NCBI GenBank assembly: GCA_024405215.1
Contig: JAKSPB010000003.1
Coordinates: 1 to 64,000 of the forward strand
Reading direction: 5' to 3'
Source of the DNA: Lentisphaeria bacterium
GTDB taxonomy: Bacteria; Verrucomicrobiota; Lentisphaeria; Oligosphaerales; Oligosphaeraceae
Length of the DNA stretch: 64,000 nucleotides
The notes under the pieces were generated by a model. It did no database searches. It saw nothing but the letters and a program-made list of their open reading frames with translations, and was not told the DNA's origin. Shown here in pieces: positions 1 through 7,757 of this stretch. Every line of letters begins with the position of its first letter. Within the stretch, counting starts at the first letter, position 1. Both the position numbers and the translations under genes were made by a program.

Positions 1-63
1 AAAAACTATACAAAAACTATACAAAAACTATACAAAAACTATACAAAAACTATACAAAAACTA
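1..63. repeat. Tandem 11-bp iteron array (site A)
   Basis: Five near-perfect head-to-tail copies of AAAAACTATAC run into a sixth, degenerate copy that ends with CTA. On the minus strand the unit reads GTATAGTTTTT. It is the same iteron as the arrays at 1871-2070, 18484-18634 and 58362-58466. The array starts at the window edge, so any inverted partner arm lies outside. The last unit supplies the TAG stop codon of the minus-strand SGNH gene. Confidence 0.9.
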
Positions 64-870
64 CCAAGTGTATTTAGGGTCAAAGAGATCTTCGCCGATG
101 GTTGCGATCTGGGTAAAGTCATCCAGATTGTGCCGGATGATGTAGTCCATGTAGGAAGTGAAGATCCGTCCTTTCAGGAGATATCCGGCAGGTGTCATGT
201 GCCCGTTCATGAAGAATTTCTTTGTAAAAGCTTCATCGACGACAGGCCCATTCTGGTATAAATCCATGAAATAGACGAAGCGCATTTTCTGGGAAAGTTC
301 CTGAAGGAAAGTCTGGATTTTCCTGAAATATGGCAGGCGTTCTTCTTCCAGCTTCATAAGGCTGAGCACCAGGAAGATTCGGCATCGTGGGCTGATTTCA
401 CGGTAGCGCTGGAGAATGGTAGCGTAATATCCCATGAAAGTTTTTTTATTGTTGTGGTAGTCCTGGAAGTCGATATCATCCCAGGTGCCGAATTCCACTT
501 CTCCGCAAAGCATTTGGCTGATGTCGTTGCATGCCAAAGTAACAACGTACGCATTGCAGGCCAGTTTCCGGTCCCAAAGGCCATGTCCATTTGCAAAAGT
601 CTCTACATATTCCATGGCGCTCATTCCGCCACGGGTGAAGTGGCGCACCTCATTTCCGGTCACCCGTCCGAAGTAGCTCAGCCAGGAATACTCGAATTTG
701 TCAATGCAGTAGCGTTTGTCCTGGGCATCAAAAATTTCGATTTCGCCAGAATCCAGGCTGTCGCCCACACAGGCCACGCTCCGCAGAATACCGCAGTAGC
801 CGCCATCCACTGCCAGATGCTCCAGGGACTTCTCTGCCGGATCGTCATAGAAAAATTCGTTCAGGTTCAT
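61..870 (-). CDS. SGNH/GDSL-type hydrolase
   Basis: Predicted SGNH-fold esterase or lipase-like hydrolase of about 269 aa; the substrate is unknown. Block I is seen as CVGDS near the N-terminus (nucleophile Ser in GDS). Block III is ACNDI, with the Asn expected in GxND. Block V is NGHMTPAGY near the C-terminus and carries the catalytic His, although the usual Asp of DxxH is not in its standard place. There is no signal peptide. ATG at 870 is preferred over a TTG 33 bases upstream; neither has a clear Shine-Dalgarno. The stop codon is contributed by the adjacent iteron array, so the original C-terminus may have been altered. It stands alone and diverges from the four-helix gene. Family assignment is fairly sure, function is not. 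Confidence 0.72.
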   Translation of the reverse strand: MNLNEFFYDDPAEKSLEHLAVDGGYCGILRSVACVGDSLDSGEIEIFDAQDKRYCIDKFEYSWLSYFGRVTGNEVRHFTRGGMSAMEYVETFANGHGLWDRKLACNAYVVTLACNDISQMLCGEVEFGTWDDIDFQDYHNNKKTFMGYYATILQRYREISPRCRIFLVLSLMKLEEERLPYFRKIQTFLQELSQKMRFVYFMDLYQNGPVVDEAFTKKFFMNGHMTPAGYLLKGRIFTSYMDYIIRHNLDDFTQIATIGEDLFDPKYTW

Positions 871-1183
871 GGAATAAACTCTTGGCAGGAATGCCGTTAT
901 CAAGTGTGTTGTGATTACACCAGAAGGCGCATGCCTTCAAATGGTTCGTCCTGATGATTTAACATAGCACGTTTTTTCTCCTCAATATTCGAGCCTTTTG
1001 CAAAAGGCTCGTTCTTGACGGTGTTTTTTGCATCGGGAATGTCCCGGGCGGTTCCGGCAGATACTCCAGGGCTTTACTGCACATCAATTTTTTGCTGATG
1101 ATTCCATTTTGGCTTTATTCCTGAATATTCTATGCTATATTATTCTTATAAAATTGCATTGAATAACAAAAAATTCTAATAAT
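871..1183. other. Intergenic region between divergent genes
   Basis: This 313-base gap carries the divergent promoters of the SGNH gene and the four-helix gene. The part from about 1110 to 1183 is very AT-rich, with several TATATT-like hexamers, but no single promoter stands out. The 22-bp palindrome at 990-1011 is listed separately. No coding potential is seen. Confidence 0.5.
990..1011. repeat. 22-bp perfect palindrome, TTTTGCAAAA core
   Basis: Perfect inverted repeat CGAGCCTTTTG/CAAAAGGCTCG. The same design recurs at 34820-34841 (perfect, one transition per arm) and 4087-4106 (one mismatch). No T-run follows directly, so it does not look like a simple terminator here. It may be a protein-binding site or a dispersed hairpin. 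Confidence 0.75.
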
Positions 1184-1876
1184 ATGAACAAGGTTTTTCA
1201 AAAACAACCACTCCCAGAACCCCTTCCCCGCGTTTTTCGTGAAGTCGTCAACTGGCGTGACCTGCATTTCTATCAGAAGGCGGAAGTGCTCTACCAGATG
1301 ACGGTGTTTTTCTGTCGGCGATTCCTTTTCCTGGGAGATCGAACCATTGACCAGATGACCCAGGCGGCACGTTCCGGAAAGCAAAACATCGCCGAAGGAA
1401 CAGAAGCGGGGAAAAGTTCCACAGAGACAGAATTGAAGTTGCTCAATGTAGCCCGTGCCAGTTTGGTAGAATTGCGTATTGATTATCAAGACTATCTTCA
1501 ATCACATCATCTTTCTCAATGGTGCTTCGGGAATGAACGCTTGCAGAAGCTGCATAAATATGGATTAAGCCATAATGCCTTGTCTGATTACGAACCTCAT
1601 TTCTCGAAATGGACAGCTGAGGAGTTTTGCAATGTCGGCATCACCCTCTGTTTTCAAGTTGACACTATGATGAACCGTTATATGGCATATCGGGAAAAAC
1701 TGTTTGTGACCGAGGGTGGCATTCGGGAAAGAATGTATACGGCTCGAACTGGCTATCGATCTGCTACGAAACAGCAGGTGCTTGCTTTGGAACAGGAATT
1801 GGCCGAGGTTAGAAAACAGCTGGCACAGGCACAGGATACCATTGCTCAATTGAAGCAGGAATTAGAAAATAGATAG
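1184..1876 (+). CDS. Four-helix-bundle (S23/IVP-like) protein with suffix domain
   Basis: A 230-aa protein. Residues about 25-108 match the four-helix-bundle family first known from proteins encoded in 23S rRNA intervening sequences; the hallmark stretch ARSGKQNIAEGTEAG lies near residue 68. Residues about 108-190 look like the suffix extension found in some members. The last 40 residues form a Glu/Gln-rich coiled coil. The molecular role of this family is not settled; related folds bind nucleic acid in diversity-generating retroelements (Avd). The gene is preceded by an AT-rich region and its TAG stop is the first unit of the iteron array at 1871-2070. That placement suggests it could be the protein partner of the arrays, which is an inference. 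The ATG start is unambiguous, though without an obvious Shine-Dalgarno. Confidence 0.8.
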   Translation: MNKVFQKQPLPEPLPRVFREVVNWRDLHFYQKAEVLYQMTVFFCRRFLFLGDRTIDQMTQAARSGKQNIAEGTEAGKSSTETELKLLNVARASLVELRIDYQDYLQSHHLSQWCFGNERLQKLHKYGLSHNALSDYEPHFSKWTAEEFCNVGITLCFQVDTMMNRYMAYREKLFVTEGGIRERMYTARTGYRSATKQQVLALEQELAEVRKQLAQAQDTIAQLKQELENR

Positions 1877-2070
1877 TTTCTGTATAGTTTCTGTATAGTT
1901 TTCCCCATTGGGGCAATCCGAACTAGGGTAGGCCTTTTCCCCTATCTATCACTATCCACAAACTATAGCCACTATCCACAAACTATCCTATCACTATTCC
2001 CCAATTCCCCACTATCCACAAACTATAGCCACTATCTACAAACTATCCTCCGCTATCCGCAAACTATCCT
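1871..2070. repeat. Inverted iteron array (site B) with internal 40-bp duplication
   Basis: The left arm (1871-1900) has three ATAGTTT-type units spaced 11 bp apart, followed by a CCCCATTGGGG hairpin centre. The right arm (1941-2070) carries the complementary units ACTATCCACAAACTAT many times. Two 40-bp blocks, 1950-1989 and 2010-2049, differ at one base, showing recent duplication inside the array. The array fills the whole gap between the four-helix stop codon and a point 12 bp upstream of the glycosyltransferase start. The promoter of that gene must therefore lie inside the repeat, or the genes are co-transcribed. Confidence 0.9.
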
Positions 2071-2081
2071 ATATTATCTCC

Positions 2082-3968
2082 ATGAAGCATTTTCTCCTAG
2101 CACGATATCAACTGCCCGATGACGCGTTCCTCCTGCGGGAAATTCGCGGAATCGTCCAGAAGGCCATTGCGCGCGGGCACAGGCTTACGTTGCTCACGCA
2201 CGAAACGATTTCTTTGGACGCCCTTCCCGCAGGCCTGGAAATTCAGAAGGTCTCCGGAAACCGTAGGGATTTCGCCCGTGTCTTCCAGGCACTGTGCGAC
2301 AAAAAGGAATTTACCTGTACTTTTGCCCTGGACCCATTGCCTGGCGCAGACTTCTGCCAGCCGGACGATCTTCTGTTGCATCCGTATGCCTCTCGGCGGC
2401 GCACCTGGAATCTATTTTCAGAGAAGTATTTCCAATACAAGCAGGAAGAACTTCTCTGCCGTGCCCCTGCCAAGACTTTGATTTTTTGCGCCAGCGAACT
2501 TCAGAAGCTGGCGCTCCGTGTGCAATATGGCGTGCTGCCGCAGCGTATCCGAATGTTGCCGCCCATGCTGGACGACATGACCAGCCAGACTGCCATCGCT
2601 GCGGATGCTTCCGCGAAACTCCGGCAATTCCTCCGCTGCGAAGATGACACGCTTCTTGTCCTGTATTTTGTCACGCCTCATGCGGAAATGGAGATTCGCC
2701 GCTGTTTGAATGCCATGGCCATCATGCCGGAGGCCCTTCGGGACCGCTGTTGTTTTCTGGCTGTTGGCGAACTGGGGGACAGCGGCCTGGAATTTCTCCG
2801 CCATATTGCCCAGGCGGTTCATTTCCCGATTGGCCAGTTGCGCTTCCTTCCCAAGACAGACGACCGCATGTTGCTTCTCCAGACGGCTGCGCTTCTGTTG
2901 CAACCGTCTGAGGACGACTATAGTGGAAATGATCTCATAGACGCATTGGCATGTGGTCTGCCTGTCATCTGCACGGCCGGAAATGGATGCAGTCCCTTTG
3001 TGCAGACTTCCGGTTGTCCTGTCGTGCCTGTTCCTTTTGATCAGGAAATCTTCCAGGAAGCCCTGGCATTCACTCTTCCCAAAGCGGAACTCCTCCGGAA
3101 AATGCTGGAGAACCGGGCTAGGAAGTTCCCGCAAAAATCCCGCTCCTCCGCCATTCTCGACCAGCTTGAGAATTTTTCTTCCTCCAACGATGTGCTTTTT
3201 TCCGAGGGGGAGATTCAGGAAATCGTCACCTGCCATCTGGAGCAAACGGGGGCAAAGACGGCGTTGAAACGCGACCGGAAGCGAGATATCTCCCGTGTCG
3301 CCTTGGCTGACAAGCCGCCGGTCATTGTCAAGGAGTTCAAAAGACTCCATTGGTGGGACGGGGGACGGCACCTCCGACGTTGCCAGGCGGGCACCGCGCT
3401 ACTGCGGTTCCTGACGCCGCAGTGCCTTGCCAGCGCCACTCATCCTTCCACCCAGAGTTCTTTCCTGCTCTTCCGAGACTGCGGAACCGGCAATTTCTGC
3501 AACGAGGACTATTTCGACAGGCTGGATCTCAAGAGCCTCTATGCTGCCTGTGGCGCACTGCTGGCCTTCCTTCATGTGGCGGGAATCTACCACAAGGACA
3601 CCAAACCCGCCAATTTCGTCCTCAATGAGAATTGCCAGGACGAATGTCCGCACCCTGTCTGCCTGGTAGATTGCGACAACGTCCTTCGTTATCCACTGCC
3701 ATTCCCCCGCCATTGCCGTATCCATAATCTGGCGCAATTCATTGCGGGAACCGGCAAACTGGCCCGGACGGATCAGGCGCGCTGGGTTATTCTCATTCGC
3801 GCCTTCCAAGATGGCTATAATCGCAATTCCCTGCTCACGCAGCCAGAATTGAAGGAATTGTGGCGTGATTTCTGGCTTTTCCTTGCTGCCGGAAAGCACG
3901 TGGAATACAATTTGCCGTTTTCTTCTGGCGGCACGGATTTGCAAATCCTCCGGAAAAGCTTACATTAA
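2082..3968 (+). CDS. GT4 glycosyltransferase fused to WaaP/RfaP-like kinase
   Basis: A 628-aa two-domain protein, probably for lipopolysaccharide core assembly. Residues 1-370 resemble a GT-B, GT4-type transferase such as WaaG; the donor-binding end shows LLQPSEDDYSGNDLIDALACGLPVI, with the acidic and GLPV elements of that family. Residues about 400-628 resemble LPS-core heptose kinases. The catalytic loop is YHKDTKPANFVL (His-x-Asp-x-Lys-x-x-Asn) and a VDCDN segment gives the metal-binding Asp. In better-known species these are two separate enzymes. There is no signal peptide, as expected for a cytoplasmic inner-face enzyme. ATG lies just 12 bases after the iteron array. tRNA-Gly follows on the same strand. 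Donor and acceptor sugars cannot be told from sequence. Confidence 0.75.
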   Translation: MKHFLLARYQLPDDAFLLREIRGIVQKAIARGHRLTLLTHETISLDALPAGLEIQKVSGNRRDFARVFQALCDKKEFTCTFALDPLPGADFCQPDDLLLHPYASRRRTWNLFSEKYFQYKQEELLCRAPAKTLIFCASELQKLALRVQYGVLPQRIRMLPPMLDDMTSQTAIAADASAKLRQFLRCEDDTLLVLYFVTPHAEMEIRRCLNAMAIMPEALRDRCCFLAVGELGDSGLEFLRHIAQAVHFPIGQLRFLPKTDDRMLLLQTAALLLQPSEDDYSGNDLIDALACGLPVICTAGNGCSPFVQTSGCPVVPVPFDQEIFQEALAFTLPKAELLRKMLENRARKFPQKSRSSAILDQLENFSSSNDVLFSEGEIQEIVTCHLEQTGAKTALKRDRKRDISRVALADKPPVIVKEFKRLHWWDGGRHLRRCQAGTALLRFLTPQCLASATHPSTQSSFLLFRDCGTGNFCNEDYFDRLDLKSLYAACGALLAFLHVAGIYHKDTKPANFVLNENCQDECPHPVCLVDCDNVLRYPLPFPRHCRIHNLAQFIAGTGKLARTDQARWVILIRAFQDGYNRNSLLTQPELKELWRDFWLFLAAGKHVEYNLPFSSGGTDLQILRKSLH

Positions 3969-3999
3969 CGACGTTTTCTCTAATTTAGATTCTTTCAGA

Positions 4000-4073
4000 G
4001 CGGGTGTAGCATAATGGTAATGCACTGGCTTCCCAAGCCAGCTACGTGGGTTCGATTCCCATCACCCGCTCCA
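4000..4073 (+). tRNA. tRNA-Gly (CCC)
   Basis: A full cloverleaf with acceptor stem GCGGGTG/CACCCGC, discriminator T and encoded CCA. The anticodon stem CTGGC/GCCAG closes the loop TTCCCAA, giving anticodon CCC. The T-loop is TTCGATT. A run of seven T residues follows at once (4074-4080), then a palindrome at 4087-4106, together a plausible end of transcription. Confidence 0.96.
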
Positions 4074-4086
4074 TTTTTTTGTCCAC

Positions 4087-4106
4087 GAGGCTTCTGCAAA
4101 AGCCTC
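4087..4106. repeat. 20-bp imperfect palindrome after tRNA-Gly
   Basis: GAGGCTTCTG/CAAAAGCCTC, a palindrome with one mismatched pair and the same TTTTGCAAAA-like core as 990-1011 and 34820-34841. It lies between the tRNA T-run and the next start codon. Confidence 0.6.
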
Positions 4107-4138
4107 CCATGTCCTTAAAAAACAGGAAGTTCCCTATC

Positions 4139-5182
4139 ATGGCCATTCGCAAGTCCGCTTCTTCTCAAGTCAAGCTCAAGGTCGCTCTTCTTGGTTTCGG
4201 CGGCATGGGGCATTTCCATGCCACGCAGTATGCCGACCAGAAAGATTGCGAATTGATCGCCATCGTTGACAAGGATCCCCGGAAATTCCAGCAGCTGGCC
4301 GCCAAGATCAACTTGGGAGAAAGTGGCGATGTCTCCCTGAAAGGCGTCCATCAGTATGCCTCTTACGAGGAAATGATGACTGTGGAAAAGCCTGACATGG
4401 TGGATATCTGCCTGCCCTGCGACCTTCATGCCGAATACGCCATTCGCGCCCTTCAAGATGGTTTGCATGTCCTCTGCGAAAAGCCCATGGCACGTTCCGT
4501 CAAAGAGGCGGACCAGATGATCGCCGCAGCAAAGAAGGCCAAAAAGAAGCTGATGATTGCCCAGTGCCTTCGCTTCGACCCCGTCTATGGGGCCTTCAAG
4601 AAAATCCACGACAGTGGAAAGTATGGCAAGCTGCTTCGGATGCAGGCGCAACGTCTCAGCGAGGCAGCCAAGGGCACAGAAAACTGGTATCGTGACGCAA
4701 AGCGTTCCGGCGGCGCCGTCCTGGACCTCCATCTCCATGACGTGGATTTCCTGCAATACCTCTTTGGATCCATTCCAGGATCCGTTTCCACTACCGGCGT
4801 TTTCACTGCGGGGACGGGACGCGCCAGCGGCGGACTGGATGAACTGCTGACGCACTACGACTTCGGCAACGGCGCATTGGTCGTCGCCGAGGGATCCTGG
4901 CTTTATCCCCAATGGTTCTGCAACCTCTCCGCCGTCTATGAGAAGGCGACTGTTTATCTGGAAGGCAACAAAATCACCATCTACCAGCAGGACAAGAAGA
5001 ACCAGGTGAAGGAGATCAAAGGCAAGAAGAACGGCTACTGGGAGGAAATCGCCTACTTCGCCAAATGCGTCCTCACGAAGAAGGACCCGGTGCAGTGCCT
5101 GCCGGAAAGCACCCGCGATTCTATCCGCATCGCATTTGCCGAGGAAAAATCCGCAGCAGAGCGCAAAATCATCAAACTTTAA
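4139..5182 (+). CDS. Gfo/Idh/MocA family oxidoreductase
   Basis: NAD(P)-dependent dehydrogenase-like enzyme of 347 aa. The Rossmann nucleotide site is seen as GFGGMGHFHA near residue 21. The family EKP motif is present as CEKPMA, and the C-terminal half holds DLHLHDVDFLQYLFG, with the HxxD pair usual in the substrate site. Such enzymes act on sugars, inositols or biliverdin-like substrates; the substrate here is unknown, although the many glycan genes in the window make a sugar likely. ATG at 4139 is chosen because AGGAAG stands nine bases upstream. Reading frames from further upstream would start inside the tRNA. The ATG at 4109 is the alternative. Confidence 0.85.
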   Translation: MAIRKSASSQVKLKVALLGFGGMGHFHATQYADQKDCELIAIVDKDPRKFQQLAAKINLGESGDVSLKGVHQYASYEEMMTVEKPDMVDICLPCDLHAEYAIRALQDGLHVLCEKPMARSVKEADQMIAAAKKAKKKLMIAQCLRFDPVYGAFKKIHDSGKYGKLLRMQAQRLSEAAKGTENWYRDAKRSGGAVLDLHLHDVDFLQYLFGSIPGSVSTTGVFTAGTGRASGGLDELLTHYDFGNGALVVAEGSWLYPQWFCNLSAVYEKATVYLEGNKITIYQQDKKNQVKEIKGKKNGYWEEIAYFAKCVLTKKDPVQCLPESTRDSIRIAFAEEKSAAERKIIKL

Positions 5183-5222
5183 TCTTTTTTGCCTTTTCAC
5201 GGCAAACACTTTCTACATTTTT

Positions 5223-5251
5223 TTGCACAACATGCAGAAAGGTGCTACATT
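5223..5251 (+). promoter_or_regulatory. Candidate sigma70-type promoter before yraN
   Basis: TTGCAC and TACATT are separated by 17 bases. Transcription would begin near 5260, which favours the yraN start at 5271 over 5232. This is pattern only; no consensus for this organism is known to me. Confidence 0.35.
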
Positions 5252-5270
5252 ATGGCGTTTTCCAGCCCGG

Positions 5271-5723
5271 ATGTCCCGATGGTTCCCCATTGGTAAAAGC
5301 CGTTTGCGGGTGCTCGCCAGGCGTCTCGGCCAGCGAGGCGAAGAGGCGGCACGGGAATTTCTGGAAGACGCCGGCTACGAGATTCTCTGCAGAAACTGGC
5401 GGGCCCCGAGAAATCTGGGCGAGCTGGATATCGTCTGCCGGGACGACGCCGGGACGCTCTGCGTCGTGGAGGTCAAGACCCGGCGTTGGCGGAAGGCTGA
5501 AGAGCCTATGCCGCACCCCGTCTTCGCCGTCAATCCTGAAAAGCGTCGCCGTTTGCGGCGCACAGTTTCCGCCTATCTGGGCGCGCTGGGGAACCCTGCA
5601 ATCCCCCTGCGATATGATGCCATCGAAGTCTGGGCGAATGTCCAAGGACAGCCAGTCATGCTACGGCACTGGCCGGATTTATTCGCCGGAATCTCCCGTT
5701 ATTCTCTACAGAGTTTCCACTAG
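5271..5723 (+). CDS. yraN: YraN/UPF0102 family endonuclease-like protein
   Basis: A small protein of about 150 aa with the restriction-endonuclease-like fold typical of YraN. The core reads GELDIVCRDD, then CVVEVKTR: the Asp and the ExK pair are the presumed metal-binding catalytic residues. Upstream lies the usual LGQRGEEAAREFLEDAGY helix, and NWR follows as in other members. The biological role of YraN is unclear, although links to DNA uptake or recombination have been suggested. Start at 5271 rather than 5232 because the earlier ATG overlaps a candidate promoter; both give the full domain. Confidence 0.82.
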   Translation: MSRWFPIGKSRLRVLARRLGQRGEEAAREFLEDAGYEILCRNWRAPRNLGELDIVCRDDAGTLCVVEVKTRRWRKAEEPMPHPVFAVNPEKRRRLRRTVSAYLGALGNPAIPLRYDAIEVWANVQGQPVMLRHWPDLFAGISRYSLQSFH

Positions 5724-5872
5724 ATTCTGAACCGCTATCCACAGCAGTTCTATTTTCCCCTTTCTCAAGTTTTATTTTTTCAATCCTCCCGTATTTTTTT
5801 TAATACCACCCACCCAAAAACCTGAAAAGCTTAATTTTTTCAGCATTTCCCAACCCCTTAGTTATCACGACT

Positions 5873-7159
5873 ATGACACAGAAATCTCAGCAACTGGCCC
5901 TGTTGATCGACTATGACAACCTGATGGGCTTTAGCAGCAAGGCTGAAGGTGATCTCACCCGCAATTATTCTCACCAGGATGTGGTCGCCTATTTGGAAAG
6001 CCACTATGGTCCCGTGGTCTTCTGCAAGGCATACGGCGACTGGAGCGGTCCCCGCACACGCCACACTATCACTGATCTTTCCAAGAGCGGCGCCGAGATG
6101 CAGTTCATCCCCCGCACTCCTACCAACGCCATCCGTGTCCCCGGCTATGCAGCCGTCTGCATGGGCTTGGATGCCCTCGATGAAATCAACCGCAACGCCA
6201 ATCTGGGCGGCGTGGTCTTCGGTACCAATGACCTGGCGCTGCTGCCCTTCGTGAGCCGCATTCGCGCCATGGGGAAGAGCGTCTACATCCTCGGTCCCGA
6301 AGCCGCCAGCGCCGCCGCGCTGACCCGCGTGGCCGACGAGTTCATCGCCACTGTCGAAGGCACCAGCGCCGCCGCTCCTCGCGCCAAGGCCCCCAACGCC
6401 TCTGACAAGTCCCAGGTCCTCTATGTGATCAAGAGCCTCCTGGTCAACGGGGAAATGCCCATGGACCAGCTGGAGGAGAAAGTTCAGGGGCAGTTGCCCG
6501 AGTTCACTCCCGCCGATTTCGCCTGCTCTTCCTTCGAGGAGTTCCTGCGTAACATCGCCAATACCACCGTCAAGCTGACCAAGAGCGAAGACGGCAGTGC
6601 CGTTACCGTCGGTCTGGGCAACTGCCACAATGCCTCCGCCTATTCCGATGAGGAACTTGCCAATTTCGATTTGGCGCAGTATATGCAGGCCACTCGCTGG
6701 CACATCACCGATGGCGACATCCGTGACAAGGTTCTCCACAACATCTACGTCATCTTCTCCGAGAAGGGCCGTGAGATGAGCAACGAGGAGCTCCGCAATA
6801 CCGTGGATCCTGAGCGCGTGGTGGAAGACCGCCCCTGGCAAGGTACCATCTGGTCCCTGATCTTCGGCGCCTGCCTTTGGGAGAACCCCAAGACCAGCAA
6901 CCAGCCCCAGAGTCGCCGACTGCTTTCCCTCTTCCGCACGGTCACCAGCGAAGACGAATTCCTGGTCCGTTACTACACCAGCCTCTTCAAGAAGGCCTTC
7001 GAGGATCGTCCTAGCCTGACTCCCCAGGAGTGCGCCGAGCTGATGCATCCCGAAAACGTGGAAGGCGCCCTGCCGCTCTTCGAGCGTGTCTTCCAGGCCC
7101 TCCGCACCCCAGTGGTCCCCAAGGTTCCCACCGCAGCTCCCGCCGGTGCCCACAAGTAA
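5873..7159 (+). CDS. NYN-domain protein with LOTUS/OST-HTH domain
   Basis: A 428-aa protein. Residues 8-160 form a NYN (PIN-like, DUF88/LabA-type) ribonuclease-like domain. LLIDYDN holds the first acidic pair, and GTNDLALLPFVSRIRAMG matches the GDSDF-like second acidic motif with Asn-Asp in place of Asp-Ser-Asp. After an Ala-rich linker, residues about 175-252 (SQVLYVIKSLLVNG to VTVGLG) look like a LOTUS/OST-HTH winged helix, an RNA- or G4-binding module often joined to NYN. Residues 275-415 are not recognised. This architecture points to RNA processing or RNA quality control. The next gene overlaps it or follows at once, so the two may work together. Start ATG at 5873 fits the domain boundary. 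Confidence 0.82.
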   Translation: MTQKSQQLALLIDYDNLMGFSSKAEGDLTRNYSHQDVVAYLESHYGPVVFCKAYGDWSGPRTRHTITDLSKSGAEMQFIPRTPTNAIRVPGYAAVCMGLDALDEINRNANLGGVVFGTNDLALLPFVSRIRAMGKSVYILGPEAASAAALTRVADEFIATVEGTSAAAPRAKAPNASDKSQVLYVIKSLLVNGEMPMDQLEEKVQGQLPEFTPADFACSSFEEFLRNIANTTVKLTKSEDGSAVTVGLGNCHNASAYSDEELANFDLAQYMQATRWHITDGDIRDKVLHNIYVIFSEKGREMSNEELRNTVDPERVVEDRPWQGTIWSLIFGACLWENPKTSNQPQSRRLLSLFRTVTSEDEFLVRYYTSLFKKAFEDRPSLTPQECAELMHPENVEGALPLFERVFQALRTPVVPKVPTAAPAGAHK

Positions 7160-7652
7160 TCTGAATCCGATATTGCAACTCTCTTGCGAGACTCTGGCAT
7201 ACCAGGGGCTCCAGGAGGGACTTCGGGATAAACTGGAAACGGCTTGTCGCGAATATCACCATCTGCGCCCGCAGGATCCGCCTTGGCGTGTGACCTCTGC
7301 GCGGCGCTCTCTTTTTACCCAGGCGGCGGAAATGGCCGCCATGACGGCGGAACAGCTCCGCGGACTCTATTGCCACGGCGGCATTCCTTCTTACGTGGAG
7401 GAACTGATTCAGGCCATGCCGCTTACTCCCGAAGGGGCTTATTCCATTCTGTGTCACCGCGGTGAGGGATATATCTCCAAGCATCTATTCGGTGCCGCCG
7501 TGGACTTGGCGCCAGACCGTATCCTGGACCAGAAGTTGTTCCGGGAACTCGTTGCAAAATATCGTCTGACGTTATTGGATGAACGCCAGAATGGCATCCC
7601 CTGCTTCCATCTCGCCGATCCTGACGCGGAAATCAGGATTGTACGAGAATAG
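7086..7652 (+). CDS. Unknown protein downstream of NYN-LOTUS gene
   Basis: Not recognised. The open frame encodes up to 188 aa. Its first 25 codons overlap the end of the NYN gene in another frame, so a later start, for example TTG at 7173, is possible. No ATG is available before the conserved-looking part. The protein is soluble and helix-rich, with no signal or membrane segment. Coding character looks normal (strong third-position G/C). Overlap with the NYN-LOTUS gene suggests translational coupling and a shared task. A bidirectional terminator follows. Confidence 0.55.
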   Translation: MSSRPSAPQWSPRFPPQLPPVPTSNLNPILQLSCETLAYQGLQEGLRDKLETACREYHHLRPQDPPWRVTSARRSLFTQAAEMAAMTAEQLRGLYCHGGIPSYVEELIQAMPLTPEGAYSILCHRGEGYISKHLFGAAVDLAPDRILDQKLFRELVAKYRLTLLDERQNGIPCFHLADPDAEIRIVRE

Positions 7653-7704
7653 GCAAAGAAAATCGCTTCCTTGCTCTTGTTGAAGAAATCCAGGGAACAA
7701 AAAA

Positions 7705-7735
7705 GCCGCCGAGTGAAATCACCCGGCGGCTTTTG
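7705..7735. terminator. Bidirectional Rho-independent terminator
   Basis: The hairpin at 7705-7730 has a GCCGCCG/CGGCGGC stem, extended by GTGA/TCAC with one mismatch. It has A-run on the left and T-run on the right, so it can serve the plus gene ending at 7652 and the minus gene ending at 7758. Confidence 0.85.
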
Positions 7736-7757
7736 CTAGTCAGAGCCTAGTCAGCGA

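Noticed and set aside
1871-2070. CRISPR array
   Set aside because: The units are 11 bp, in both orientations and without unique spacers of constant length; no cas gene is present.
4046-4138. N-terminal extension of the Gfo/Idh/MocA gene
   Set aside because: The longer frame would begin inside tRNA-Gly and cross its T-run; the ATG at 4139 has a proper ribosome site.
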